Positions 1-7,289 of a stretch of DNA of 12,831 bases are shown here, in pieces; the stretch's first letter is position 1, and the number at the start of each line of letters is the position of its first letter. The DNA comes from BJGO01 sp039810885. Lineage in GTDB: Bacteria > Bacteroidota > Bacteroidia > Chitinophagales > UBA10324. Position numbers and translations under genes: made by a program. The notes beneath the pieces are model-generated. The model searched no databases. It was not told where the DNA came from and was given only the letters and a program-made list of their open reading frames with translations. Location: contig JBDHXV010000061.1 in NCBI GenBank assembly GCA_039810885.1, positions 1 to 12,831 on the forward strand, read 5' to 3'.

Positions 1-780
1 TGTGAGATAATCTTTATATTTAAAAGGGGTTTGCTGTACTTGAATGATAAGTGCAATAACCACAAGAGCCAGAACAAGCACGATACGCTTGGCTGCCTGC
101 ATTCCCCAAATAATCGGAATCGTTCGACAACCGTATCGCTCGTCACCATCGGCATCTTCCATATCTTTAACGATTTCACGCATGAGGCTTATTAGGAAAG
201 CAAATACGAAATAATAAAATGCACGAATGAAAATAGCATAAGCAGCTAAGTATTCTTCACGACTCGTTGGGTGAAATAAGGGTGTTTCATAAAGAACGGT
301 TAGGATCACTACAAAGCCGGTTAAAAAAGAAACCAACACATTACCAAGCAGGGGCTGTTTCTTATATCCGGTCGAATAGAACCAAAGAAAGGCTATTGTA
401 ATCGGTTGAACCATCATTAGCCTGAGATTGCCGCAACGCCAAGCTAAATAAATTCCAATTAATATGGCAATTCCCGATAAGATCTGATGAAGCAGAATAG
501 CCTCACGTCGTCGAATGCTTTTACTGATATATAATTTTTCAGGTTTATTTATAGTATCGATGTTAACATCAAAGTAATCGTTAATCACATATCCACCCGC
601 CGCAATTAATACAGTACTGAGTATTAACAAGAACATATCCAGCGGGGTCATTATGGAATGAAGTCCATTGCTTTGTAAAGTGGGCACTATCAAAAAATAG
701 TGTAATGCATACTCTGTAAGTATGATAAATAGCAAGTTTCCCGAGCGGAATAATTTTAAATAAGTAATCAACTTCTGCAT
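1..780 (-). CDS. UbiA-family prenyltransferase, geranylgeranylglycerol-phosphate geranylgeranyltransferase-like (3' end outside window)
   Basis: Partial gene: 260 codons are visible from an ATG at 780 and the frame is still open at base 1, so the C-terminal part (UbiA proteins are usually near 280-310 residues) lies outside. The protein is polytopic. The first aspartate-rich motif reads NDYFDVNID (residues 67-75) and the second KDMEDADGDERYG (205-217); these bind Mg2+ and the prenyl diphosphate in the family. UbiA enzymes transfer a polyprenyl chain to a ring or, in the DGGGP-synthase branch, to geranylgeranylglyceryl phosphate. The short NDYFDVNIDTINKP form resembles the branch annotated in Bacteroidota as geranylgeranylglycerol-phosphate geranylgeranyltransferase, but the acceptor cannot be read from sequence. 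A quinone role (MenA-like) is the main alternative. It starts 14 bases after the HAD phosphatase gene ends, so it is probably cotranscribed with the ccmE-ccmF unit. Confidence 0.88.
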   Translation of the reverse strand, partial: MQKLITYLKLFRSGNLLFIILTEYALHYFLIVPTLQSNGLHSIMTPLDMFLLILSTVLIAAGGYVINDYFDVNIDTINKPEKLYISKSIRRREAILLHQILSGIAILIGIYLAWRCGNLRLMMVQPITIAFLWFYSTGYKKQPLLGNVLVSFLTGFVVILTVLYETPLFHPTSREEYLAAYAIFIRAFYYFVFAFLISLMREIVKDMEDADGDERYGCRTIPIIWGMQAAKRIVLVLALVVIALIIQVQQTPFKYKDYLT

Positions 781-794
781 TGGCAACGGCTATA

Positions 795-1301
795 TTACCA
801 CACCCCTTTTATTTTCAGTACTTTTTCAATCACATCACGGGCACAACCACATCCGCCATGATATGGTGAGATGTATTGTGCTGTTTCGAGCACATCCTGT
901 GCAGCATCAGCAGGGCAAGCGCTGATCCCTACAGACTTCATTGCCGCAATATCAGGAACATCATCTCCCATATATAAAACAGCTTCCGGTTTAACTCGGT
1001 TGGCCAAAGTCCATTCCGTCAATACATTCAACTTATCTTGTACTCCCATAAAAATATGATTGATGCCAAGGCGGTGCAATCTTAGCCGTACGCCCTCGTT
1101 ACGCGAACCACTGATAATTACAACCTCATGTTGATGTTTAACTGCTTGCACTATAGCATAGCCATCTTTGATATTCATAGACCTCAACTCCTCTCCATTT
1201 TCAGTGACGTGAAGTCTTCCATCGGTCAATACCCCATCCATATCGAATACGAACGCGTGAATATTTTTGAATTTGTTGATTAGGGAATTTTCGTTACTCA
1301 T
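795..1301 (-). CDS. kdsC: KdsC-type HAD phosphatase (3-deoxy-D-manno-octulosonate 8-phosphate phosphatase)
   Basis: A 168-residue, cap-less HAD-superfamily hydrolase of normal KdsC length. The nucleophile motif is FDMDGVLTDG (residues 19-28, Asp20 nucleophile, Asp22 acid/base). Motif II is the SGS at 64-66, the motif III lysine is probably Lys90, and motif IV is MGDDVPDI (111-118). The C-terminal tail GGCGCARDVIEKVL (149-162) matches the GGxGxxRE/D tail that reaches into the neighbouring active site in tetrameric KdsC. The known reaction is hydrolysis of Kdo-8-phosphate to Kdo for lipopolysaccharide inner core, in the cytoplasm. No kdsA, kdsB or kdsD is in the window, so the substrate rests on family resemblance; related enzymes act on nonulosonate 9-phosphates. 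The ATG lies inside the end of the upstream Rossmann gene (8-base overlap, shared ATGAGTAA), which points to translational coupling. Confidence 0.87.
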   Translation of the reverse strand: MSNENSLINKFKNIHAFVFDMDGVLTDGRLHVTENGEELRSMNIKDGYAIVQAVKHQHEVVIISGSRNEGVRLRLHRLGINHIFMGVQDKLNVLTEWTLANRVKPEAVLYMGDDVPDIAAMKSVGISACPADAAQDVLETAQYISPYHGGCGCARDVIEKVLKIKGVW

Positions 1302-2076
1302 GAAATTTAGTGTCTATGATGCATTGAGTTATTACTTCGTACAAGTCTTTCCATTGAGGGTGATTTTTCTGAAGATATTGTACATGGTGTTCTATTGTTT
1401 TTTTATCTCGACGTACGGCAGGGCCTGTTTGCACATAGAACGGGAGATGTTGTAATACTTTAAGTGTGGTTTGCTGAATTAATGGTTTTAAAACATCAAA
1501 CGACAATTCGTGTTGTTTACAAATTTCTTCTGCAACCACGTACATGTAATTTGGAAAATTATTTACAAATACTGCTGCCACATGTAATCCTCTGCGTTTT
1601 TCATCATCCACTTCATAGACTGATGGGCTTAGAGATAAAGCAATCTGCCGAATGGTTTGCAACGCATGCTTGTTCTCGGCTGCTATGAAAAATGGAATTT
1701 CTTTAAAAGACATTTCTACTTCTCGGCTAAATGTTTGTAATGGATATAATACTCCAAAGGTATTATCCATAAATACAGGAACGATGTCCGCTGTTGCTGA
1801 GGTGTGTAATAATAATTTTTTCGAAACATTCAAGCTCAAAAGTGCTTCGGCAAGCTTATCATCCTGAACGCAAAATAAATACACTTCCGCTTCATTATCC
1901 ATTTTACTGATGTCATCAACCAATTCGGCGTGGCATTGTTGCGCAGTTTGTTGAGCAAAAGTATTTCGGCTGCATAGTTGATGAATATTATGTCCCGCCT
2001 TTTGCAATTGAATCGCAAAGTGATGACCTACATTCCCTAAACCAATGATGCTGATATTATAGGGCTTTACCTGCAA
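1294..2076 (-). CDS. Rossmann-fold, DUF2520-type protein (ProC/6PGDH-like, uncharacterised)
   Basis: A 260-residue protein. The N-terminal dinucleotide-binding signature is IIGLGNVGHHFA (residues 10-21, GxGxxG at 12-17), followed by a Rossmann half up to about residue 130 with GVLYPLQTFS at 108-117. The C-terminal half is helical with the conserved stretch HVAAVFVNNFPNYMY (165-179) and QTGPAVRRD (216-224), typical of the DUF2520 family, which resembles pyrroline-5-carboxylate reductase and 6-phosphogluconate dehydrogenase-like folds. An NAD(P)-dependent oxidoreductase activity is inferred; the substrate is unknown. The start is unusual: the frame contains no ATG before the GxGxxG motif, and TTG at 2074-2076 is the only plausible initiator, with an upstream in-frame stop at 2098-2100. 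It lies inside the end of ccmF (20-base overlap), so expression probably depends on coupling to ccmF translation. The gene overlaps the following HAD gene by 8 bases. Confidence 0.85.
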   Translation of the reverse strand: MQVKPYNISIIGLGNVGHHFAIQLQKAGHNIHQLCSRNTFAQQTAQQCHAELVDDISKMDNEAEVYLFCVQDDKLAEALLSLNVSKKLLLHTSATADIVPVFMDNTFGVLYPLQTFSREVEMSFKEIPFFIAAENKHALQTIRQIALSLSPSVYEVDDEKRRGLHVAAVFVNNFPNYMYVVAEEICKQHELSFDVLKPLIQQTTLKVLQHLPFYVQTGPAVRRDKKTIEHHVQYLQKNHPQWKDLYEVITQCIIDTKFHE

Positions 2077-4495
2077 GTGGTTTTTTATTTTTTGGCTTCA
2101 TAAAGATGCGGATAATACTGACAATAAATCCTGAAAGCATAATAAAAAAACCTATCCACAATAAATTAATCTGTGGAAACACGATTGCCTTCATAACGAT
2201 ATAGTCCGGTATTGCTTCCGTCTCTGCAACCTCTATCGTAAAGGTTTCATCGGTAGGATTAATGTTCGTAAACCTAAAGTTCAGCCCTAAGTCGGGCAGT
2301 TCTATTATCTTCGAGATAATTCTATTATTACGAATAATAAATACGGGTTCCACCTCACGGCTAAAACCGGTTAATGTCTTAATGCTCAAGTGTGCACGTA
2401 CTGCAATGTCGTCCTTCAGTATAGCCGTGTCGCCTTCCGTTTGGGTTATTTTATCTACACGATCTAATATGGTATAAAACTTTGAAGTAAAAATTGTATC
2501 GCCTATATGTAATATATTTTTCTTAAACTTATCATCCTCTGGCTTTTCTTGTTTCGTTCTATCAGGTACTGAAGTAACGTGGGTATATATATCACGGTTC
2601 CAATAGTGTCGGGTATCAGGGTTGGAAATTAGTCCCATCTTAGGATTAATCTGGGCATTGGGGTGCAGATAAAACTCCTCTTTAATCGTGTTGTTAATTG
2701 TGTCAAAACGAGCATAATGAACAGCATAATAGGTATTCGGTCCACTTGTAGAATCGCCGATATAGGTTACTGTATAAGGGCCAAGTTGAGATGGAATACC
2801 TCGATAAAGCAACATATTTTCTCGCTTCGCTTTGTCGTCAAATGCATCACCGAAGTCAACTCCTAAAGTGTTACTTGAAATTACATGTTTGTTGTATGAA
2901 GAAAATAAGATGCCCACCAACATTAGCCCAAAGCCCAAATGGCCAAGTGCCGGCCCGGATACTTTCCGTTTGCCTATTAAGACATCAAGGATATAATAAC
3001 CATTTGCAATTACAGCATAAACACCTGAAAATAAAAATGCCTGATAGGCGAAGTGCTCAATATCATCAAACCACGCAATAAGCCCTGTAATTAGAACTGA
3101 GGAAAGCACCGTAAATCCTATCTTCTTTGCAAAATAGGAAACCTCCGTCTTCTTAAATTTGAGGAATAGAGTTGCAGTAGCTAAAACACTAATTACAATG
3201 GCAAAGGGTAACTGCCATTTATTAAAGTGTGCCATCACATCGGTGGGCGGGGCCCAGTGAGTGCCTAATATTTTATTGAATACGGGAATCGAAGTCGTAA
3301 AGGTTACTTGTAGGCCTGATAACATAAGCATCAAGGCTCCAATAAACATCCAAAATTCACGACTGTAAATATGTTCTTCCTTTTCCAGCTTAGGCAAAGA
3401 CGGATAACGTATAGCAAATAACACTAACGCTGGAATACTTAGTGCCGCCATATAAATCACTAGCTGACCTATCATACCTAAATCTGTAAAAGCATGTACT
3501 GATGTTTCGCCAAGTATGCCGCTTCTTGTTAAGAAAGTAGAATATAAAACAAGAATGAACGTAAGGATGAAGAATACAAGAGTTATACGTAACGAATGAC
3601 CGGTTTTCTTGTAAACCAATAAAGTGTGCAAGCCGGCAAGTAATAATAACCACGGAACTAAAGATGCGTTCTCAACAGGATCCCAAGCCCAATATCCTCC
3701 AAAGCTCAGAGATTCATAGGCCCAAGCAGCGCCCATCATTATGCCTGTTCCTAACGCTGCAGCAGAAAACAATGACCACGTCAATGCCGGTTGCGTCCAT
3801 GTTACATAATCTTTTTTCCATAAAGCCGCTATAGCGTATGAGAATGGAACTAAAGTGCTGGCAAATCCAAGGAATAATGCAGGTGGATGTATCACCATCC
3901 AGTAGTTCTGTAACAATGGATTTAATCCGTTACCATCTTTAATAAAAGACAAGTAATCACTTCGTTTAAATACCGGAGCATCTGTGAAATGATCGCGCAG
4001 AAGCATAAATGGAGTGCTTCCAATCTTTGCCCCCCCAATTTCAAGACCCAGAAGCATAGACCCTAAAAAGGCTTGCACTATCATAAAAGAGAACATCACA
4101 TAGGGCTTCCACTCACCTGAGTAGCGTATTAAAACAATAGCCAGTACCGCATTCCATATTGTCCATAATAAGAACGAGCCCTCCTGACCTTCCCAAAAGC
4201 AACTGAGTAAGTATTTTGTTGGGAGTTGTAGGTTAGAATGCTCCCAAACGTACCGATACTCAAACATGTGATTGGATATGATGTAGTATAGGGCACCAAA
4301 TATGGCAAGTACTGCTATAGCGTGGATGTATGCTAAAACATCCGCTGCTGTTAGCCAATCTTTCTTGGCCAACTCGTTCTTCTTGAGTGTTGTGGTGAAA
4401 TATGCAATGGCTGAAAGAAGAGAGGTCACCAATACCGTAATAACCGAAATCTGGCCAACTACCCCGGGCCAAAGGGTTTCGCCTTCAAAATGCAT
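2057..4495 (-). CDS. ccmF: Cytochrome c maturation haem lyase CcmF/CcsA family
   Basis: An 812-residue polytopic protein that in the Ccm (System I) pathway takes haem from CcmE and attaches it to apocytochrome c on the periplasmic side. The tryptophan-rich WWD haem-handling motif is GGYWAWDPVENASLVPW (residues 266-282). Other CcmF landmarks are CFWEGQEGSFLLW (99-111), YWMVIHPPALFLGF (198-211), TRSGILGETSVHAF (323-336) and GHLGFGLMLVG (518-528). By position, His203 and His334 correspond to the periplasmic haem ligands and His290 and His519 to the membrane b-haem ligands of E. coli CcmF; this mapping is mine and not aligned. A large periplasmic domain (about 540-770) precedes a last membrane helix (about 776-797), making it longer than the roughly 650-residue proteobacterial form. 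It begins 4 bases after ccmE ends and overlaps the DUF2520 gene by 20 bases. The family name CcsA is also used for such proteins, but the WGGYWAWDPVENAS form fits CcmF better. Confidence 0.93.
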   Translation of the reverse strand: MHFEGETLWPGVVGQISVITVLVTSLLSAIAYFTTTLKKNELAKKDWLTAADVLAYIHAIAVLAIFGALYYIISNHMFEYRYVWEHSNLQLPTKYLLSCFWEGQEGSFLLWTIWNAVLAIVLIRYSGEWKPYVMFSFMIVQAFLGSMLLGLEIGGAKIGSTPFMLLRDHFTDAPVFKRSDYLSFIKDGNGLNPLLQNYWMVIHPPALFLGFASTLVPFSYAIAALWKKDYVTWTQPALTWSLFSAAALGTGIMMGAAWAYESLSFGGYWAWDPVENASLVPWLLLLAGLHTLLVYKKTGHSLRITLVFFILTFILVLYSTFLTRSGILGETSVHAFTDLGMIGQLVIYMAALSIPALVLFAIRYPSLPKLEKEEHIYSREFWMFIGALMLMLSGLQVTFTTSIPVFNKILGTHWAPPTDVMAHFNKWQLPFAIVISVLATATLFLKFKKTEVSYFAKKIGFTVLSSVLITGLIAWFDDIEHFAYQAFLFSGVYAVIANGYYILDVLIGKRKVSGPALGHLGFGLMLVGILFSSYNKHVISSNTLGVDFGDAFDDKAKRENMLLYRGIPSQLGPYTVTYIGDSTSGPNTYYAVHYARFDTINNTIKEEFYLHPNAQINPKMGLISNPDTRHYWNRDIYTHVTSVPDRTKQEKPEDDKFKKNILHIGDTIFTSKFYTILDRVDKITQTEGDTAILKDDIAVRAHLSIKTLTGFSREVEPVFIIRNNRIISKIIELPDLGLNFRFTNINPTDETFTIEVAETEAIPDYIVMKAIVFPQINLLWIGFFIMLSGFIVSIIRIFMKPKNKKPLAGKAL

Positions 4496-4499
4496 GCGC

Positions 4500-4913
4500 T
4501 TAACTCTCTTTTGTTTGTGCTTTAAACTCTTTGGACTCCATTTCCTGATTCTTATATTTAGACGGGCACTTTAGTAGTAACGATGAAGCAACAAACACGC
4601 TGTCTTTCATTCTTCCGGTTAATACAATCTGTTCGCTTCGTTCAAAATCTTGCGGTTTGGTGCCAAGAAAAATGACTTTTCGTACCTCATTATTCTTATC
4701 CCTCATATAAAACTCAACACGATTTGCATCTATTTCTGGATTATAACTTACTTCTTTGTCTTTTACTAAAACGCCTACAACTTGATATTCCTTTTTGCTG
4801 TTATTTCCAATAGAACTAAACGATTCGTAATGGCTGTAATCTGAAGCAATACTGATGATGAATCCAATTAAAACGGCAATAACAATCAGTAAAATGATGT
4901 GTGTTTTCTTCAT
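4500..4913 (-). CDS. ccmE: Cytochrome c maturation haem chaperone CcmE, Cys-x3-Tyr type
   Basis: A 137-residue protein with one N-terminal membrane anchor (about residues 5-23) and a small periplasmic OB-fold domain (about 40-120). CcmE carries haem covalently from CcmC to CcmF. The strand pattern YQVVGVLVKDKEV...VEFYMRDKNNEVRKVIFLGTKPQDF...QIVLTGRMKDSVFVASSLLLKCPSKY is typical of the family (given here as fragments from residues 43 to 120). The classical haem-binding histidine (HxxxY) is replaced by cysteine: the motif is CPSKY, Cys116 to Tyr120. The Cys-x3-Tyr CcmE type is known from some deltaproteobacteria and archaea and is, to my knowledge, common in Bacteroidota, so this is a functional variant and not a dead gene. 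The next gene, ccmF, starts 4 bases downstream. Other ccm genes do not lie upstream; a glycosyltransferase gene does. Confidence 0.9.
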   Translation of the reverse strand: MKKTHIILLIVIAVLIGFIISIASDYSHYESFSSIGNNSKKEYQVVGVLVKDKEVSYNPEIDANRVEFYMRDKNNEVRKVIFLGTKPQDFERSEQIVLTGRMKDSVFVASSLLLKCPSKYKNQEMESKEFKAQTKES

Positions 4914-4921
4914 TGGTCAGG

Positions 4922-4929
4922 CAAAAGTA
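4922..4929 (-). promoter_or_regulatory. Putative -7 element of the ccmE operon promoter
   Basis: On the minus strand the bases read TACTTTTG, an exact match to the Bacteroidota -7 consensus TAnnTTTG, eight bases before the ccmE ATG. I see no TTTG at the usual 19-22 base distance upstream, so the -33 half is missing or degenerate. If used, transcription would begin within a few bases of the ATG, giving a nearly leaderless mRNA. It lies in the 92-base gap between the glycosyltransferase stop and ccmE, which is the only sizeable gap on this strand between 8692 and 1. Confidence 0.45.
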
Positions 4930-5005
4930 TAACACAAACTTTTAAAGTGAGTTCTATCTTGAGAATGAATATTTTGAATAGCTATTATTGCAAGTAACAA
5001 TGAGT

Positions 5006-6616
5006 TTATTTGTTAAGCAAAGTGTCCTCTTTAATCATGAACAAATAATATCCGTTCTGCTCTTTAATAAGCTTTACATTCTCTCTATTTAGGAGCTCAT
5101 CTGCCTCTCCTGCTTTGCTAATCAGAAATTTTTGTACAGATATGTTTTTATTACTTAAAAGATCATCAGCGAAGTACATGCATTGCTCTTTTCCTAGCTT
5201 ACCATAAAATAAATGAGCATAGCTTTTAAACCCATAAGGAAGCACAATTGAGCCATTCTTTGCATAGTCTTTACACATTTGAATATAAGCACCCTGTGTA
5301 ATGCGCTCAACTCTAGGGACAATAAATAGCATAAGCAGAAATAAGAATATCGCATTAGCACTTAACTGGAATAGTAAAGTTCGAAGAGTAAATTCTTTGA
5401 ACAGTATAGCACCGATAAGCACAATTAACATTAACGGCATCGCATATAACCAAACTCCCCAGTGGACTTCTGCATGCAAGTTCTCAACAGCAAATTGATC
5501 ATGGATATAGGGAATTAATAAGGTTGGATGTGAAGCAAGATAGATGAAAACACTTACAAGAAATCCTATAAACAATAGCGATATAGAAGCAATACGAAAG
5601 GTTAATTTATTCTTACTCTTTGTTTGTAATAATTCAGTAACATAACGTGCGGCAAAAAATGTAATTGGATAATAACAATAAGATGAATAATGAACAATCT
5701 TAGTTTTGACTATAGTAAAAAGAATGAGCACTAACCAAAACGAGATAAATAACAGCTTCTCAAAGTCGTTAAATTGTTTGAATTTGTTATTGAATAATGC
5801 GGCGATGAAATAAACCGAGGCAGGTAACATCCCAAACAGCAGAATCACCCAGTGATAGAATAAAAATCCACTGTGGCCTGCATCAGGTGTCGTTAAGAGT
5901 CTGATCTGATACTCAATAAAAGTGTACACAAACCAGGTACCGTGTAGAAGTGTTTCATATCCAAACCAAATCGAAGTAACTAATACAGAAACCAGAATCC
6001 ACACCATAGTCTGAAGTATGCGCAGTGCTTTGATATCTTTTGTCAAGATCAAGTTAATTCCCCACGACCCGCCTATGACAAGCCACGATACAGGCCCCTT
6101 AGTCATTACAGCCAATCCGGCAAAAAGCCCCGATAGGACAATTTGTTTATAACCACGCCTTTTATATTGAGATAGAAAAAAAATTGATAAAAGGATGAAA
6201 ATATTGAACAGAGGATCAATAATACCTGACTTGAAATAGAAGAAGGACATATACGATCCACAATAAAAAGCAGCCCATAACAAACCATTCATTGCACTGT
6301 ATCTCAATTTTCCGATATGATATAACAAAAGAACCACTGTCACACCCAGCAGTGCATTAGGAAAGCGTGCTGCGAATTCGTTCACACCAAAGGTTAGCAT
6401 ACTCAATGCCTGCAGCCAGATATACAAGGGAGGCTTTTCCCAAAAAGGTTGAAAAGCAATTTGCATCTTACTATAATCTCCGCTAACTATCATTTCACGT
6501 GCACACTCCGCAAAATTTATTTCATCCCAATCGAATAGATGTGTGCTGCCGATACCGACCATAAATAAAGCCGATGCACTTGCGAATAGGATAAAATAGT
6601 TTTTATCTATTCGCAT
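5006..6616 (-). CDS. ArnT/PMT-like membrane glycosyltransferase (GT-C fold, GT39/GT83 type)
   Basis: A 536-residue polytopic membrane protein. The first periplasmic loop carries DWDEINFAECAREM (residues 29-42) with the catalytic-type acidic pair Asp31-Glu32, then FWEKPPLYIWL (58-68) and EFAARFPNALLG (80-91). Asp134 in KSGIIDPLFN and the AVMTKGPV segment (169-176) also match the ArnT/PMT pattern. About eleven to thirteen hydrophobic helices run to about residue 430, followed by a C-terminal soluble domain of about 110 residues. Enzymes of this fold transfer a sugar from a polyprenyl-phosphate donor, in ArnT to lipid A phosphates and in PMTs to protein. The acceptor is not readable here; the neighbouring LptF-family and PAP2 genes make an envelope lipid or lipopolysaccharide acceptor the better guess. 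The ATG lies 14 bases inside the end of the PAP2 gene, so translation is probably coupled. I see no convincing terminator after the stop. Confidence 0.87.
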   Translation of the reverse strand: MRIDKNYFILFASASALFMVGIGSTHLFDWDEINFAECAREMIVSGDYSKMQIAFQPFWEKPPLYIWLQALSMLTFGVNEFAARFPNALLGVTVVLLLYHIGKLRYSAMNGLLWAAFYCGSYMSFFYFKSGIIDPLFNIFILLSIFFLSQYKRRGYKQIVLSGLFAGLAVMTKGPVSWLVIGGSWGINLILTKDIKALRILQTMVWILVSVLVTSIWFGYETLLHGTWFVYTFIEYQIRLLTTPDAGHSGFLFYHWVILLFGMLPASVYFIAALFNNKFKQFNDFEKLLFISFWLVLILFTIVKTKIVHYSSYCYYPITFFAARYVTELLQTKSKNKLTFRIASISLLFIGFLVSVFIYLASHPTLLIPYIHDQFAVENLHAEVHWGVWLYAMPLMLIVLIGAILFKEFTLRTLLFQLSANAIFLFLLMLFIVPRVERITQGAYIQMCKDYAKNGSIVLPYGFKSYAHLFYGKLGKEQCMYFADDLLSNKNISVQKFLISKAGEADELLNRENVKLIKEQNGYYLFMIKEDTLLNK

Positions 6617-7289
6617 GAGTTTGTTGTGTTATTAATGATGACGATCCCAAACGTCTTTGAAAGTAATTAAACAGCCATATCGTGGTTCCCACACTAATCG
6701 ATAACCCTATTAAGCCTCCCACGCTTACATCAATTAAAAAATGGCGTAATAAATACATCCTTGAAACGAGTACCAATAAGGATACGGGCAACAAATACCA
6801 CGAAAATTTATTATGAAAAAGAATAGATAATGTCGTACATAAAACAAATATTGTAAGGCTATGACCCGATGGGAAACTACAATTATAAAAAATCGGTGAG
6901 CCCGCTATAAAATGCAACATGTTGTGATCTGCAAAGTATGCCGGAGGGCGTGGTGAGTTTGTAAATACCCAATGCTTTAAGACATTAGTCACTAACGCAG
7001 CCATTAAGCCTTGAACACCCAATGTTAACGCTATACTATAACGATAAAATAAAAATGCAATAGCAACAAGAGTATAGAAATACCCGGTGCCTGCCTCGGT
7101 TACGATATAGAATAAGTAATCTAAAAAAATGTGATAATGTTGATTTAACCAAAGCTCAGGGCTGCCCTTAGGAAAAATATTAGCAACAACTAAACCAACC
7201 GTTAATATCAGGGTGGACACGGTTACATAACCTGGCTTTATCTTGGGGTGCAACACTATCTCTCGCTGTTTTTGAATTTTTGAACCCAC
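6603..7289 (-). CDS. PAP2-superfamily membrane phosphatase
   Basis: A 228-residue membrane protein with the three-part acid-phosphatase signature: Lys105 followed by Arg114-Pro115 (KHWVFTNSPRP), PSGHS at 140-144, and SRMYLLRHFLID at 176-187, whose His183 would be the nucleophile with Asp187 behind it. The Lys-to-Arg spacing is eight residues, not the textbook six. Known members dephosphorylate phosphatidate, phosphatidylglycerol phosphate, undecaprenyl diphosphate or lipid A phosphates; the substrate cannot be fixed here. Roughly five to six hydrophobic helices are visible. The start is uncertain: the long form begins with GTG at 7287-7289, overlapping the LptF-family gene by 34 bases, while a second in-frame GTG at 7251-7253 would begin just after that gene's stop, with a purine-rich GCGAGAGA just before it. 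There is no ATG in this region. The 3' end overlaps the glycosyltransferase gene by 14 bases. Confidence 0.88.
   Translation of the reverse strand: MGSKIQKQREIVLHPKIKPGYVTVSTLILTVGLVVANIFPKGSPELWLNQHYHIFLDYLFYIVTEAGTGYFYTLVAIAFLFYRYSIALTLGVQGLMAALVTNVLKHWVFTNSPRPPAYFADHNMLHFIAGSPIFYNCSFPSGHSLTIFVLCTTLSILFHNKFSWYLLPVSLLVLVSRMYLLRHFLIDVSVGGLIGLSISVGTTIWLFNYFQRRLGSSSLITQQTHANR

Noticed and set aside
3390..3653. Open frame of 87 codons inside ccmF on the same strand
   Set aside because: It lies wholly within the conserved WWD/membrane region of ccmF, has no recognisable composition of a real protein, and is a frame shadow.
4500..4913. Possibility that ccmE is a broken gene because the haem-binding histidine is missing
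   Set aside because: The frame is intact, the OB-fold pattern is preserved and the Cys-x3-Tyr motif is a known functional class.
4977..4986. Ten-base palindrome AATAGCTATT in the gap between the glycosyltransferase gene and ccmE
   Set aside because: No T tract follows on the minus strand, and short AT-rich palindromes are common; I do not call it a terminator or operator.
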